From the NCBI GenBank assembly GCA_016784355.1, contig JADHUV010000001.1, positions 93,860 to 153,180 of the forward strand: a DNA stretch of 59,321 bases, read 5' to 3'. Below the pieces are notes generated by a model, which did no database searches, had not been told where the DNA came from, and saw only the letters and a program-made list of their open reading frames with translations. This document shows, in pieces, positions 52,241-59,321 of the stretch. Position numbers and translations under genes: made by a program. Numbering within the stretch: the first letter of the stretch is position 1; every line of letters starts with the position of its first letter. This DNA comes from Nitrospira sp. Lineage in GTDB: Bacteria > Nitrospirota > Thermodesulfovibrionia > UBA6902.

Positions 52241-52894
52241 TTATTTATGATTACTCATAAACTTGTAGCCGCTGAAGATAGAACCTATCACACCATTACG
52301 CTCCCGTATATCAGCGAACCAGGCAATGTAAATATGCCCCATGATAAATGCTCCTATAACGTACATTGCCAGATGGTGATACAGCTTAATCATTGGCAGA
52401 TCTATGTAAGCCAGAAGCCATCCGCCAAGGGCGGTCCATATCACTCCCGAGTGGGTCAGTGAATACATGGCAAAGCCGGATATGATCTGAAAGATAAATC
52501 CCGCATATACAAGAAGTATCGTGATACCTGCCAGCGAGGTATGCCCCGTGTTGGGAAGCGGTTTTTTTGAGATGAGGAGATAAAACTTTAACTCCGCTCC
52601 AATTGTCCTCAGCTTTTCACCTGAGAACGGGAACCACTCTTTGATGCAGGCATACTCATTACCGAACAGGCTCCAGTAAAGTCTGATTATCACGCTCATC
52701 ATAAACGTATAGGCCGCTATAAAGTGAGTCAGCCTGACAAGACCCATTATCTGCTGCTTTGATGACAGGGCGTAAATGAACGGATTACTTATGTAGTATC
52801 CTGTAATGGAAAGCACAATTATACACAGCACATTTACCCAGTGAGTAAATCTGACCGGGAACTCCCACACATATGTTCTTTTTATATCGCTCAT
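52241..52894 (-). CDS. [NiFe] hydrogenase cytochrome b subunit
   Basis: HyaC/HupC-type dihaem cytochrome b that anchors the periplasmic hydrogenase and passes electrons to the quinone pool. The 217-residue protein has four membrane helices (~20-40, ~55-75, ~120-145, ~170-195) and histidines at the expected positions: R-F-T-H-W in helix 1, L-T-H-F-I in helix 2, L-Y-H-H-L-A-M-Y and M-G-H-I-Y near helix 4. GAGGAGGGAG upstream overlaps the end of the large-subunit gene. Supports an uptake role toward menaquinone or ubiquinone. Confidence 0.94.
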   Translation of the reverse strand: MSDIKRTYVWEFPVRFTHWVNVLCIIVLSITGYYISNPFIYALSSKQQIMGLVRLTHFIAAYTFMMSVIIRLYWSLFGNEYACIKEWFPFSGEKLRTIGAELKFYLLISKKPLPNTGHTSLAGITILLVYAGFIFQIISGFAMYSLTHSGVIWTALGGWLLAYIDLPMIKLYHHLAMYVIGAFIMGHIYIAWFADIRERNGVIGSIFSGYKFMSNHK

Positions 52895-52908
52895 AGCTGT
52901 CTCCCTCC

Positions 52909-54621
52909 TCAGACTACTTTTACCATAGTGACTTCATTGCCCTCAGCGTCCAGGACATGTACTGCGCAGGCCATGCATGGATCGAAAGAATGAATGGTCC
53001 TGAGAATCTCCACCGGCTGTTCAATATCCGCTACCGGAGTTCCGATCAGGGCAGATTCATACGGGCCACGCTGACCGGATGCATCCCGTGGGGATCCGTT
53101 CCATGTACTAGGTACCACGCACTGGTAGTTTTCAATCTTCTGGTCTTTTATATTTACCCAGTGTCCAAGGGCACCTCGAGGGGCCTCATGAAACCCGTAT
53201 CCACGTGCTTCTTTGGGCCAGTCTGCCGGATCCCATTTTTCACCGGCATGGATCTTTGTATCACCCTTTTTCATGTTTTCTGCAAGCTGGTCGAGCCAGG
53301 CAGGCAGTTTTTCTGCAATAACCAGGGTCTCAATGCCCCTGGCAGCTATACGTCCGAGTGTTGAAAACAGGGCCGCAGGCGGAGCATTCAGTTTGCCGAG
53401 TACCATATTGACGACTTCCTGTATCCGCTTGTGACCTGAAGCATAGGCCACCAGTGTCCTTGCCAGCGGACCTACTTCCATGGGCTTATTATCATAGCGC
53501 GGGGCCTTCAGCCATGAATACTTTGCATCTGTATCCAGATTTTTATACGGAGGCTTGGGACCGCTGTATTTATAGTTTGTTTCACCGTCCCAGGGGTGTT
53601 TGGCCATATCATCCCCCTCGGCATACTCATACCATGAGTGTGAGACATATTCCATGATCTTCATGTGATCTACCTTGTGCACGGTAGTGAGGTCCTTGGC
53701 AAGTATGATCCCCTTTGGCATGAAGTTGTCATCAGAATTGGTCACATTGTCATTTGGGAACTCACCGAAGGACATGAAATTACCTACTCCCTCCCCGAGA
53801 CCTGCCCAGTCCAGATAGAAGGGTGCAACTGCCAGTATATCCGGTATGAATACCTGCTCTACAAATTCCTTTGCCTTTTGTGCCAGACCGGCGATAAAGG
53901 CAATACTGCCGGCGTTCAGCGCATTCTGACTGTTTTTATCCACAGGAATGGACATACCGCCAACGACATATGTCTGAGCGTGGGGGTTCTTCGCCCCTAG
54001 CAGGGCCTGTATTTTAATTACATCTCTCTGCCACTCAAGGGCTTCAAGATAATGGGCTACAGCCATAAGATTGGCCTCGGGCGGGAGCTTGTATGCAGGG
54101 TGCCCCCAGTAGCCGTTTGCAAAGGGTCCAAGCTGGCCGTTATCTACAAAGGATTTTATTTTGTTTTGAACTCCTCTGAAATAATCAGTGCTTGATTTTG
54201 GCCAGTCTGATATAGACTGGGCCAGTTTGGATGTTGCTGCCGGGTCAGCGCTTAATGAGCTTACGATATCTACCCAGTCAAGTGCATGGAGATGATAAAA
54301 ATGAATAACATGATCCTGTACATATTGAATGCCGGTAATAAGGTTCCTGATGATTCTGGCGTTATCAGGAATGGTAATGCCTAAGGCGTTTTCGACCGCT
54401 CTCACCGAGGCGGTTGCGTGAACCGTAGTTCAGACGCCTCATATGCGCTGCGTAAAGGCCCAGGCATCGCGGGGATCTCTGCCCTTTAGTATAAGCTCTA
54501 TCCCCCTGAACATCGTACTGGAACTCCAGGCATCAACGACCTTTCCGTTTTCAACCGTGGCCTCTATCCTTAGATGTCCCTCTATTCTGGTAATCGGATC
54601 AATAACTATTCGCTTGGCCAT
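52909..54621 (-). CDS. [NiFe] hydrogenase large subunit with two in-frame UGA codons at the L1 nickel site (probable double-selenocysteine protein)
   Basis: Catalytic subunit of a membrane-bound group 1-like [NiFe] hydrogenase. The 571-codon frame from ATG 54621 (GGGAGG seven bases upstream) holds the L0 motif T-R-I-E-G-H near the N-terminus and the L2 motif D-P-C549-M-A-C552-A-V-H555, followed by a 15-residue tail for the protease. At L1, where the family has R-x-C-G-x-x-C, the codons read R-I-UGA-G-V-UGA-T-T-V-H: UGA 54441-54439 (residue 61) and UGA 54432-54430 (residue 64). Both replace the two nickel-ligating cysteines exactly, and the frame continues perfectly in the family sequence (S-V-R-A-V-E-N-A-L). 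Both are best read as selenocysteine. Standard gene callers would report two fragments (54621-54439 and from GTG 54405). The true stop is also UGA (52911-52909). Pseudogene or sequencing error is possible but would need two hits on exactly these codons. Confidence 0.88.
54395..54414 (-). promoter_or_regulatory. SECIS-like hairpin in the hydrogenase large-subunit gene
   Basis: On the minus strand, ACCGCCTC-GGT-GAG-A-GCGGT folds into an 8-bp stem with one bulged A and a GGU apical loop (54406-54404). The loop begins 23 nt after the second UGA and 32 nt after the first, both within the 16-37 nt window usual for bacterial SECIS elements, whose apical loop conserves GG. The stem is built within codons for T-A-S-V-R-A-V, conserved protein sequence, so RNA and protein constraints overlap. 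One element could serve both UGAs. Assignment needs SelB binding or reporter tests. Confidence 0.62.
54419..54432 (-). other. UACG-tetraloop hairpin containing the second UGA
   Basis: TGAAC-TACG-GTTCA is a perfect 5-bp hairpin closed by a stable C(UACG)G tetraloop. Its first three bases are the second in-frame UGA of the hydrogenase gene. It ends five bases before the SECIS-like stem, so both can form at once. Adding GCG (54437-54435 side) and CGC extends the stem across a two-base bulge. Confidence 0.5.
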
Positions 54622-54645
54622 GCTTTGTCCTCCCGTTTGGATTAT

Positions 54646-55740
54646 TTATTCGTCATCATTTTTTTGAGGTGAAATAGCCCTGCCTATACCATGTATTACC
54701 AGGCCGGCAGCAGTTACAGCAGCCAGAGCAGCCCCGACCTTGTCAGCAGTTTTTTCAACGCTTACACCTGGCACATTCGGGAGTCGCTTGTAAAATGGAC
54801 TCATTGTGTCCCAGAAATTAGGTTCGGAACAGCCCATGCAGCCGTGACCTGCCTGAACAGGCCAGCTTGTACCTTCATTGTATTTAACCGTGGGACAGTT
54901 GTGAAACGTCTCAGGGCCTTTGCATCCCATCTCATATAGGCACCATCCCTGTCTATGTCCTTCATCACCCCATTGCTGAGTAAACTGGCCTGCATCGAAA
55001 TGAGCCCTTCTTTCACAATTGTCATGTATCCTTTTTCCATAGGCAAAGAGGGGCCTTCCCAGGCGGTCAGTATCGGGCAGTGAGCCGAACGTAAGATAAT
55101 GAACAATACATGCGGTCAGGTTTTCTACGTTTACCGGACATCCCGGAAGATTAATCACAGTTGCTCCCGGCACGGCCTCTTTAAGACCTACCGCTCCGGT
55201 AGGATTAGGATTAGCCGCGGGGATACCGCCGTATGTGGCGCATGTGCCGACGGCTATGGTCGCTGCTGCATTGCCGCACACTTCTTCGGCTATGGCAAGC
55301 GCGGATTTGCCTCCTATGCAGCAGTATATCCCGTCGTCCTTAAGCGGGATAGAGCCTTCCACCACGACCAGGTATTTGCCTTTGTGGTTTTTGACTACAT
55401 CATTAAGGGATTTTTCAGCTCTGTGGCCGGAAGGGGCCATAATGGTTTCGTGGTATTCAACTGATAGGATATCAAGAACTATCTGTCCGACAGTAGGTTT
55501 AGAAGCCCTCAGGAGTGCCTCGGAATCGCCAGCGCAGTCCTGAAATTCAAGCCAGACAAGGTAGGGCTTTTTGTTTGCTACTGCCTCTGCTATCTGGGGA
55601 ATGAATGATGAAGGCAGTGCCAGCGAGGCAGCCATCGCCGAACAGAATTTCAGAAAATCCCTTCGGGAGACCCCCTTCTTTCGGAGTTTTTCCATTGTTT
55701 CTGAGTCTAGGTTTAATGCATCATCAGGCCTGGATTTCAT
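54646..55740 (-). CDS. [NiFe] hydrogenase small subunit, Tat-exported, C-A-G-D proximal motif
   Basis: Electron-transfer subunit with three iron-sulfur clusters. The 364-residue protein has a Tat signal (S-R26-R27-D-F-L-K then a hydrophobic stretch to ~A53) and a C-terminal membrane helix (~330-352). The proximal-cluster motif that is normally C-T-G-C reads C69-A-G-D72, so aspartate replaces one cysteine, as described for the 3Cys-1Asp cluster of actinobacterial-type (group 1h) hydrogenases. G-T-C-A-T-Y-G-G, G-C-P-V-N, the distal His/Cys set (H-D-N-C ... C-L-Y-E-M-G-C) and the medial W-P-V-Q-A-G-H-G-C-M-G-C with proline are all present, so the medial cluster is probably [3Fe-4S]. AAAGGAGGT lies nine bases upstream. 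First gene of the hydrogenase operon. Confidence 0.95.
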   Translation of the reverse strand: MKSRPDDALNLDSETMEKLRKKGVSRRDFLKFCSAMAASLALPSSFIPQIAEAVANKKPYLVWLEFQDCAGDSEALLRASKPTVGQIVLDILSVEYHETIMAPSGHRAEKSLNDVVKNHKGKYLVVVEGSIPLKDDGIYCCIGGKSALAIAEEVCGNAAATIAVGTCATYGGIPAANPNPTGAVGLKEAVPGATVINLPGCPVNVENLTACIVHYLTFGSLPDTDRLGRPLFAYGKRIHDNCERRAHFDAGQFTQQWGDEGHRQGWCLYEMGCKGPETFHNCPTVKYNEGTSWPVQAGHGCMGCSEPNFWDTMSPFYKRLPNVPGVSVEKTADKVGAALAAVTAAGLVIHGIGRAISPQKNDDE

Positions 55741-55953
55741 AGTCCCTACCTCCTTTTCTAAATCAGTATAATTATTAAAAAATATAACTTAGCAAAGTGA
55801 AAATGATACTGCATACATCTCATAACAGGAAGTAACTGCCAGCTTCAATAAAGAATATTATAAGGCCAGTTAGTAGGTTTGTCTATATATTTATTTTATA
55901 ACTGAGTAGTGAGGGTATCAATGGAAAAGAAGAGAAATGGGGATACTGAAAAA

Positions 55954-57195
55954 TTAAGCGCATTCAACGCGGTCACGTCCATCATCTTTTGCTTTATAAA
56001 GGGCCTTGTCTGCTTCTTTGATTAACTGGTCATAAGATTCATATTTAGGCCAGGTGCCTGCGGCTATAGTTGCGACTCCAATACTGGCAGTTATCTTAAT
56101 GATAGGGGTATCATCAGCTAATATCTTACATTGCCTGATCTTCTCCAGTATTCTGTTTGCAAGTAGAACGGCCCCTTTTGCATCTGTCTCCGGAAGTATC
56201 TCTACAAACTCTTCTCCTCCGTATCTTGAAATAACATCAGATTCACGACAGTTATCACGGAGTATTTCTGAGACTGCCTGCAGAACCTTGTCTCCCGCAT
56301 CATGACCGTATGTATCATTGATGGTTTTGAAGTGGTCAAGGTCAAGGATGAAAAAACTTATAGGCCGGTGATGGCGTTTTGCCCGTGCGAATTCTTCATT
56401 GAAACGCATAAACAAATATCTACGGTTATAAAGCTGCGTCAGATCATCGGTTATTGCTTGTTTTTCAATTATTTTTAAGGCCTTGAGAAGCTCTTTGCGC
56501 AGTTTTGATATGAAGGAATAGATCAGACTTATAAGCATTGCAAAGGTCAGTACGAAGAGCCCTGCAAGTACATATCTGTTAATCAGAAGTTTTTTGTTAA
56601 CATCTGAGATATCAAACTTGACGCTAATGCCGCCGCGAACATCGCCGACCCTGTACCCCTGGTCGGCGTGGCATTGTATACAAGACTGCTCAACATATAA
56701 GGGGGCTATGTATCTGTAATAGAGTTTTCCGTTGTTTTCCTCTTTTGCAAAGGCCTCAGGTATGCCGGACTCAAAGGATTTCAGCGCCTTAGTCTCAAAG
56801 TCATCTGGTTTATTATCGGGGTTGAGTGGCTTGAGGCTGGTAATATGAAATTTAAAAGTGCCCTCAGTCTCTGCGATCTCAGATATTTCCCTTGTCATCG
56901 ATGCAGGGTTTCTAAGGGTATAAACGGTGCCGTCCAGTGCGGTTATATCAGGGTTTTTCAGGAAGGGATTGGATACTATGTTATCTGATTTTTTTACGTA
57001 TACGCCTCCGTGCTGTGAATTCCATTTGCGAGTTAGAACAATGCTGTTGAAATGAGACTTCGCACGTATATTAAGTTCTGAGTTGATCAGTCGCTCGTTA
57101 TTGAGGAGCATGCCGATAAATATTGCAAATATAAAGAGAAGTATTACAATGCTGATATTAAGTGTAAATGATTTCCATAGCTTTTGACTTTTCAT
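55954..57195 (-). CDS. Membrane diguanylate cyclase with haem-c (Tll0287/DUF3365) sensor domain
   Basis: A 413-residue sensor. A membrane helix (~12-30) and a second (~196-218) flank a periplasmic DUF3365 domain with a c-type haem site C162-I-Q-C165-H166 and the G-D-V-R-G-G-I-S-V segment. The cytoplasmic part is a GGDEF domain with active site G-G-E-E-F (316-320) and the I-site R-E-S-D (307-310) five residues upstream, so it should be an active, product-inhibited cyclase. It probably senses redox or a gas through the haem and makes c-di-GMP, a usual regulator of exopolysaccharide. It lies just upstream of the hydrogenase operon on the same strand, 213 bases away. Confidence 0.92.
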   Translation of the reverse strand: MKSQKLWKSFTLNISIVILLFIFAIFIGMLLNNERLINSELNIRAKSHFNSIVLTRKWNSQHGGVYVKKSDNIVSNPFLKNPDITALDGTVYTLRNPASMTREISEIAETEGTFKFHITSLKPLNPDNKPDDFETKALKSFESGIPEAFAKEENNGKLYYRYIAPLYVEQSCIQCHADQGYRVGDVRGGISVKFDISDVNKKLLINRYVLAGLFVLTFAMLISLIYSFISKLRKELLKALKIIEKQAITDDLTQLYNRRYLFMRFNEEFARAKRHHRPISFFILDLDHFKTINDTYGHDAGDKVLQAVSEILRDNCRESDVISRYGGEEFVEILPETDAKGAVLLANRILEKIRQCKILADDTPIIKITASIGVATIAAGTWPKYESYDQLIKEADKALYKAKDDGRDRVECA

Positions 57196-57270
57196 AGGTA
57201 TAAATATATTCCTGAATAACTTGCTGCCCCGTTATTTCTAACGAATAAAACAGTTTAAGTTCTATAAAAC

Positions 57271-58974
57271 TTAATCGACCGTTCCAGCGTATTTCTTTAG
57301 CATTTCTTCGGCATGTCTAACAGAAGTCTCTGATATGCTGCCGCTGAGCATCCTGGCGATCTCTTTTGAACGGGATGCACTGTCAATCTGAGACAGCCTT
57401 ACGCTTGTTCTGTCTTTAATAACGGTCTTTTCAATTTTCATGTGGGTATCAGCAAAAGAAGCGATCTGTGGCAGGTGGGTGATGCAGATGACCTGGTTAG
57501 AAATAGACAGGCCCTTAAGTTTCATACCAACGGTTTCAGCCGTCTTTCCGCCTATGCCGGCATCGACTTCATCAAAGACAAGGCATGGTATTTTATCATC
57601 TTTGGCAAGTACAACCTTCAGGGCCAGCATGATCCTGGAGAGTTCACCGCCTGAGGCGGTTTTAGCCAGAGGCGCAAGCTGCTCTCCCGGATTGGGAGAG
57701 ATAAGAAATGATACATGATCAATGCCGGTGTGAGAGGCCCTGAAACCATCGTCAGTGTCATTGCCTGCTTCTCTGCTGAACTTGATTGAGAATCTGGCAT
57801 CAGGCATGGCCATCTCAGATAACTGTTTTACAACTCCCGGTTCTATTTTCTTTGCGGCTGTCTGGCGTTTTTTTGAAAGTCCAAGGGCCTGCCTGGTCAG
57901 TTCAGCAGAAGTCCTGTTCAGCTCTGCCTGCAGGGAGATTTGTCTTTCTTCATAATGTTCAAGTTCTTCAAGTTCCAGCTTCGCACTATCATAGTGCGTG
58001 ATGATATCTTCAATTTCAGGCCCGTATTTTCTTTTCAGACCGCTTATCTGCTGCAGTCTTTCCTGTACAATGGCAAGGCGTTCCGGATCCGATTCCGTCC
58101 TGTCTTTGTAGTCCCTGAGAAAATATCCGGTCTCCTCCAGCAGGGGCAGCGCCTCCTCAGCCGATTTTAAGGCTTCATCGGCCTGAGTGTCTATAGCTGC
58201 AATTGTTTTAAGTTTTGTCAGAATATCTGAAAATATGGATATGCAGGAGCTGTCAGAGGCATATAAAGATTCATAGGCTGAGCTTGCAAGTTCAGTCAGG
58301 AGACCGGCATTGCCAAGTATTTTTTCTTCTTCATCTAGCCTTATGTCTTCTCCATTCTTCAATTCAGCCGTCTCTATCTCCTGAAGCTGAAATCTAAGCA
58401 TATCCAGCCTTTGAACCCGTTCGCGCTCTTTCTGTGAAAGCTCGTCCATCTCATTTCTTAGTGCCAGTTGCTGATTCCTTAATTGATGTACTGTATCCCG
58501 GTCTTTCATAAGTCTGCCGAAGGTATCGATCATTTTAAGCTGCTTTTCAGCGGACAGCAGGGATTGATGCTCGTACTGTCCGTGAATATCGATAATATTT
58601 CTGCTGATTTCCGAGAGCGCCTGCACACTGGCCAGGGTGGTTCCAATATAGGCTCGATTTTTCCCTTGCGCAGATATGATCCTTTTAAGGATCAGTCCTT
58701 CTTCAATATCAATGCCCATATCTGTGAGAAAAGAAAGCGTTGATTTGTGAAGTAATGCAGGATCTATCTCAAACCGTGCTTCAATAAGGGCTTCATTCTC
58801 ACCGCTTCTTATGAAATTACCTACAGCTCTTTCTCCAAGGGCAAGGCTCAAGGCATCTATTACAATAGACTTGCCCGCCCCGGTTTCACCGGTCAGTACG
58901 GTAAAGCCCTCTCCGAACTCAACTGTGAGGTCATCGATTATGGAAAAGTTTTTTATGTGCAGTTCACGAAGCAT
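57271..58974 (-). CDS. recN: DNA repair protein RecN
   Basis: SMC-like ATPase of double-strand-break repair. The 567-residue protein has Walker A G-E-T-G-A-G-K-S near residue 30, the N-terminal L-H-I-K-N-F-S-I-I-D, the G-Q-Y-E-H-Q-S-L-L segment, two coiled-coil arms (~155-215 and ~300-370), the signature S-G-G-E-L-S-R-I-M and Walker B C-L-V-F-D-E-V-D-A-G-I-G-G. Length and domain order are normal. Starts ATG 58974. Confidence 0.97.
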   Translation of the reverse strand: MLRELHIKNFSIIDDLTVEFGEGFTVLTGETGAGKSIVIDALSLALGERAVGNFIRSGENEALIEARFEIDPALLHKSTLSFLTDMGIDIEEGLILKRIISAQGKNRAYIGTTLASVQALSEISRNIIDIHGQYEHQSLLSAEKQLKMIDTFGRLMKDRDTVHQLRNQQLALRNEMDELSQKERERVQRLDMLRFQLQEIETAELKNGEDIRLDEEEKILGNAGLLTELASSAYESLYASDSSCISIFSDILTKLKTIAAIDTQADEALKSAEEALPLLEETGYFLRDYKDRTESDPERLAIVQERLQQISGLKRKYGPEIEDIITHYDSAKLELEELEHYEERQISLQAELNRTSAELTRQALGLSKKRQTAAKKIEPGVVKQLSEMAMPDARFSIKFSREAGNDTDDGFRASHTGIDHVSFLISPNPGEQLAPLAKTASGGELSRIMLALKVVLAKDDKIPCLVFDEVDAGIGGKTAETVGMKLKGLSISNQVICITHLPQIASFADTHMKIEKTVIKDRTSVRLSQIDSASRSKEIARMLSGSISETSVRHAEEMLKKYAGTVD

Positions 58975-59168
58975 ATCCGGTATATATTAGCAGATACGGA
59001 GTGGGGGAACATAGGGGGGGGCATAAAGGCAGGTGTTAGGTGTTAGGACATGTGTAGGGGCTGACCCACGTGTCCGCCCGAACATATATGAATTGTATAT
59101 AACCTGTCATTCCGGGCTAAGACATGGATGATATAGTTGAAATGAAATCTGCTTCTAGGCACATAAGG

Positions 59169-59190
59169 ATCGTAGGGGAGTCCCTACGAT
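59169..59190. repeat. Palindrome ATCGTAGGG-GAGT-CCCTACGAT
   Basis: A 9-bp perfect inverted repeat around a 4-base spacer. It shares the GTAGGG core with the element at 59052-59075 and with the CCCTAC that follows the palindrome at 59262-59282, so it is probably one of a family of dispersed intergenic palindromes. Confidence 0.6.
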
Positions 59191-59217
59191 TTGTCCGATA
59201 TATTCATTCTCCAACAA

Positions 59218-59249
59218 AAAAAGCCCCCCGGAAATCCGGGGGGCTTTTT
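59218..59249. terminator. Strong bidirectional intrinsic terminator
   Basis: GCCCCCCGG (59223-59231), loop AAAT, CCGGGGGGC (59236-59244): a perfect 9-bp GC stem with an A-run on the left (59216-59222) and a T-run on the right (59245-59249). Lies ~44 bases past the stop of the minus-strand cytochrome gene at the right edge and would stop its transcript; it also works in the plus direction. Confidence 0.88.
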
Positions 59250-59261
59250 GATCTTTTTGAA

Positions 59262-59282
59262 GGGCAGGTTTGAAACCTGCCC
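59262..59282. repeat. Palindrome GGGCAGGTTT-G-AAACCTGCCC
   Basis: A 10-bp perfect inverted repeat with one central base, followed by CCTACG. This GGGCAGGTTTGAAACCTGCCC type is common as a dispersed intergenic palindrome in bacterial genomes. It sits between the terminator and the cytochrome stop. Confidence 0.65.
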
Positions 59283-59292
59283 CTACGTTTTA

Positions 59293-59321
59293 TTATTTGA
59301 TGTGGCAGGTAAGGCAGATTC
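59293..59321 (-). CDS. c-type cytochrome, last codons only
   Basis: Read on the minus strand, the window edge gives I-C-L-T-C-H-I-K followed by TAA (59295-59293). C-L-T-C-H is a haem-c attachment motif placed at the very C-terminus, as in multihaem cytochromes c. The rest lies outside the window. A palindrome and a strong terminator follow the stop, which supports a real gene end. Confidence 0.7.

Larger units (their letters stand above)
58975..59292. other. Repeat-rich intergenic stretch
   Basis: Non-coding interval between recN and a cytochrome gene. It holds a TAGGTGTTAGGTGTTAGG tandem (59036-59047 region), a T-G-T-A-G-G-G-G-C-T-G-A-C-C-C type element ending in GTCCGCCC (59052-59075), the palindromes at 59169-59190 and 59262-59282 and the terminator at 59218-59249, the last three listed separately. 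The motifs resemble mobile-type palindromic repeats scattered in many bacterial intergenic regions. No gene seen. Confidence 0.6.

Noticed and set aside
52909..54405. A separate shorter large subunit starting at GTG 54405
   Set aside because: It would lack L0 and L1 and so the nickel site; the GTG lies inside the SECIS-like stem in conserved protein sequence, and no ribosome binding site precedes it.
52909..54621. Hydrogenase large-subunit gene as a pseudogene with two premature stops
   Set aside because: Both UGAs fall on the two invariant L1 cysteines, the remaining frame is intact and family-like, the full set of partner and maturation genes is present, and a SECIS-like hairpin follows. 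Random decay would not pick these codons.
1..59321. Genome-wide reassignment of UGA as an amino acid codon
   Set aside because: Many genes here end in UGA in the expected place (for example at 15960, 16799 and 52909) and no other conserved protein has internal UGA that I could see.

Overview
This window comes from a Gram-negative, probably anaerobic or microaerophilic hydrogen-metabolising bacterium. The evidence is lipoprotein and Sec/Tat export signals, a Wza-type outer-membrane exporter, a periplasmic membrane-bound [NiFe] hydrogenase, a haem-c sensor, a cytochrome c fragment at the right edge, and very many radical SAM enzymes. Base composition is moderate, and ATG, GTG and TTG starts are all used. 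The gene content resembles Nitrospirota or Desulfobacterota, but I cannot fix the phylum from sequence alone.

Layout. (1) 1-9.7 kb: the tail of a histidine kinase, metF on the minus strand, an unusual exported M1-peptidase/ChaN/PDZ fusion, then a pair consisting of a molybdopterin oxidoreductase fused to a cysteine desulfurase followed by egtD. That pair matches the metallopterin-dependent (anaerobic) ergothioneine route. A DUF362 protein follows. (2) 9.7-10.3 kb: AT-rich non-coding stretch with a promoter candidate. (3) 10.3-43.2 kb, all plus strand: a large surface-glycan locus. It encodes a Wza-like exporter, a CpsD-like ATPase, an initiating sugar-phosphate transferase, a Wzx flippase, a Wzz-like co-polymerase, an O-antigen ligase/polymerase-like protein, five soluble glycosyltransferases, a polyprenyl-phosphate mannose synthase-like enzyme, a GT39-like membrane glycosyltransferase, and GDP-mannose 4,6-dehydratase. 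Interleaved are ten radical SAM proteins (five with SPASM domains, five with cobalamin-binding domains), plus an exported FG-GAP protein, a beta-propeller protein and a small lipoprotein. (4) 43.3-55.7 kb, all minus strand: a hydrogenase operon read as small subunit, large subunit, cytochrome b, protease, hypC, hypA, hypB, hypE, hypD, two unrelated genes, hypF. (5) 55.9-59.3 kb, minus strand: a haem-c diguanylate cyclase, recN, a repeat-rich intergenic stretch with a strong terminator, and the last codons of a c-type cytochrome.

The strongest discovery candidate is the hydrogenase large subunit. It looks broken at first sight, but the two in-frame UGA codons fall exactly on the two nickel-ligating cysteines of the N-terminal L1 motif (R-I-UGA-G-V-UGA). 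The frame is otherwise intact over 570 codons, and a SECIS-like hairpin with a GGU apical loop lies 23 and 32 nt after the two UGAs. The same gene ends at a UGA, and UGA is an ordinary stop elsewhere in the window. I read this as a double-selenocysteine [NiFe] hydrogenase with selenium at the L1 site, whereas characterised [NiFeSe] enzymes carry selenium at the C-terminal L2 site. The partner small subunit also replaces one proximal-cluster cysteine by aspartate (C-A-G-D).

The second candidate system is the glycan locus itself. Five SPASM radical SAM enzymes alternate with glycosyltransferases, and five B12-type radical SAM enzymes surround the lipid-linked mannose genes. This suggests radical modification (epimerisation, dehydrogenation, C-methylation) of a surface polysaccharide or its lipid carrier.
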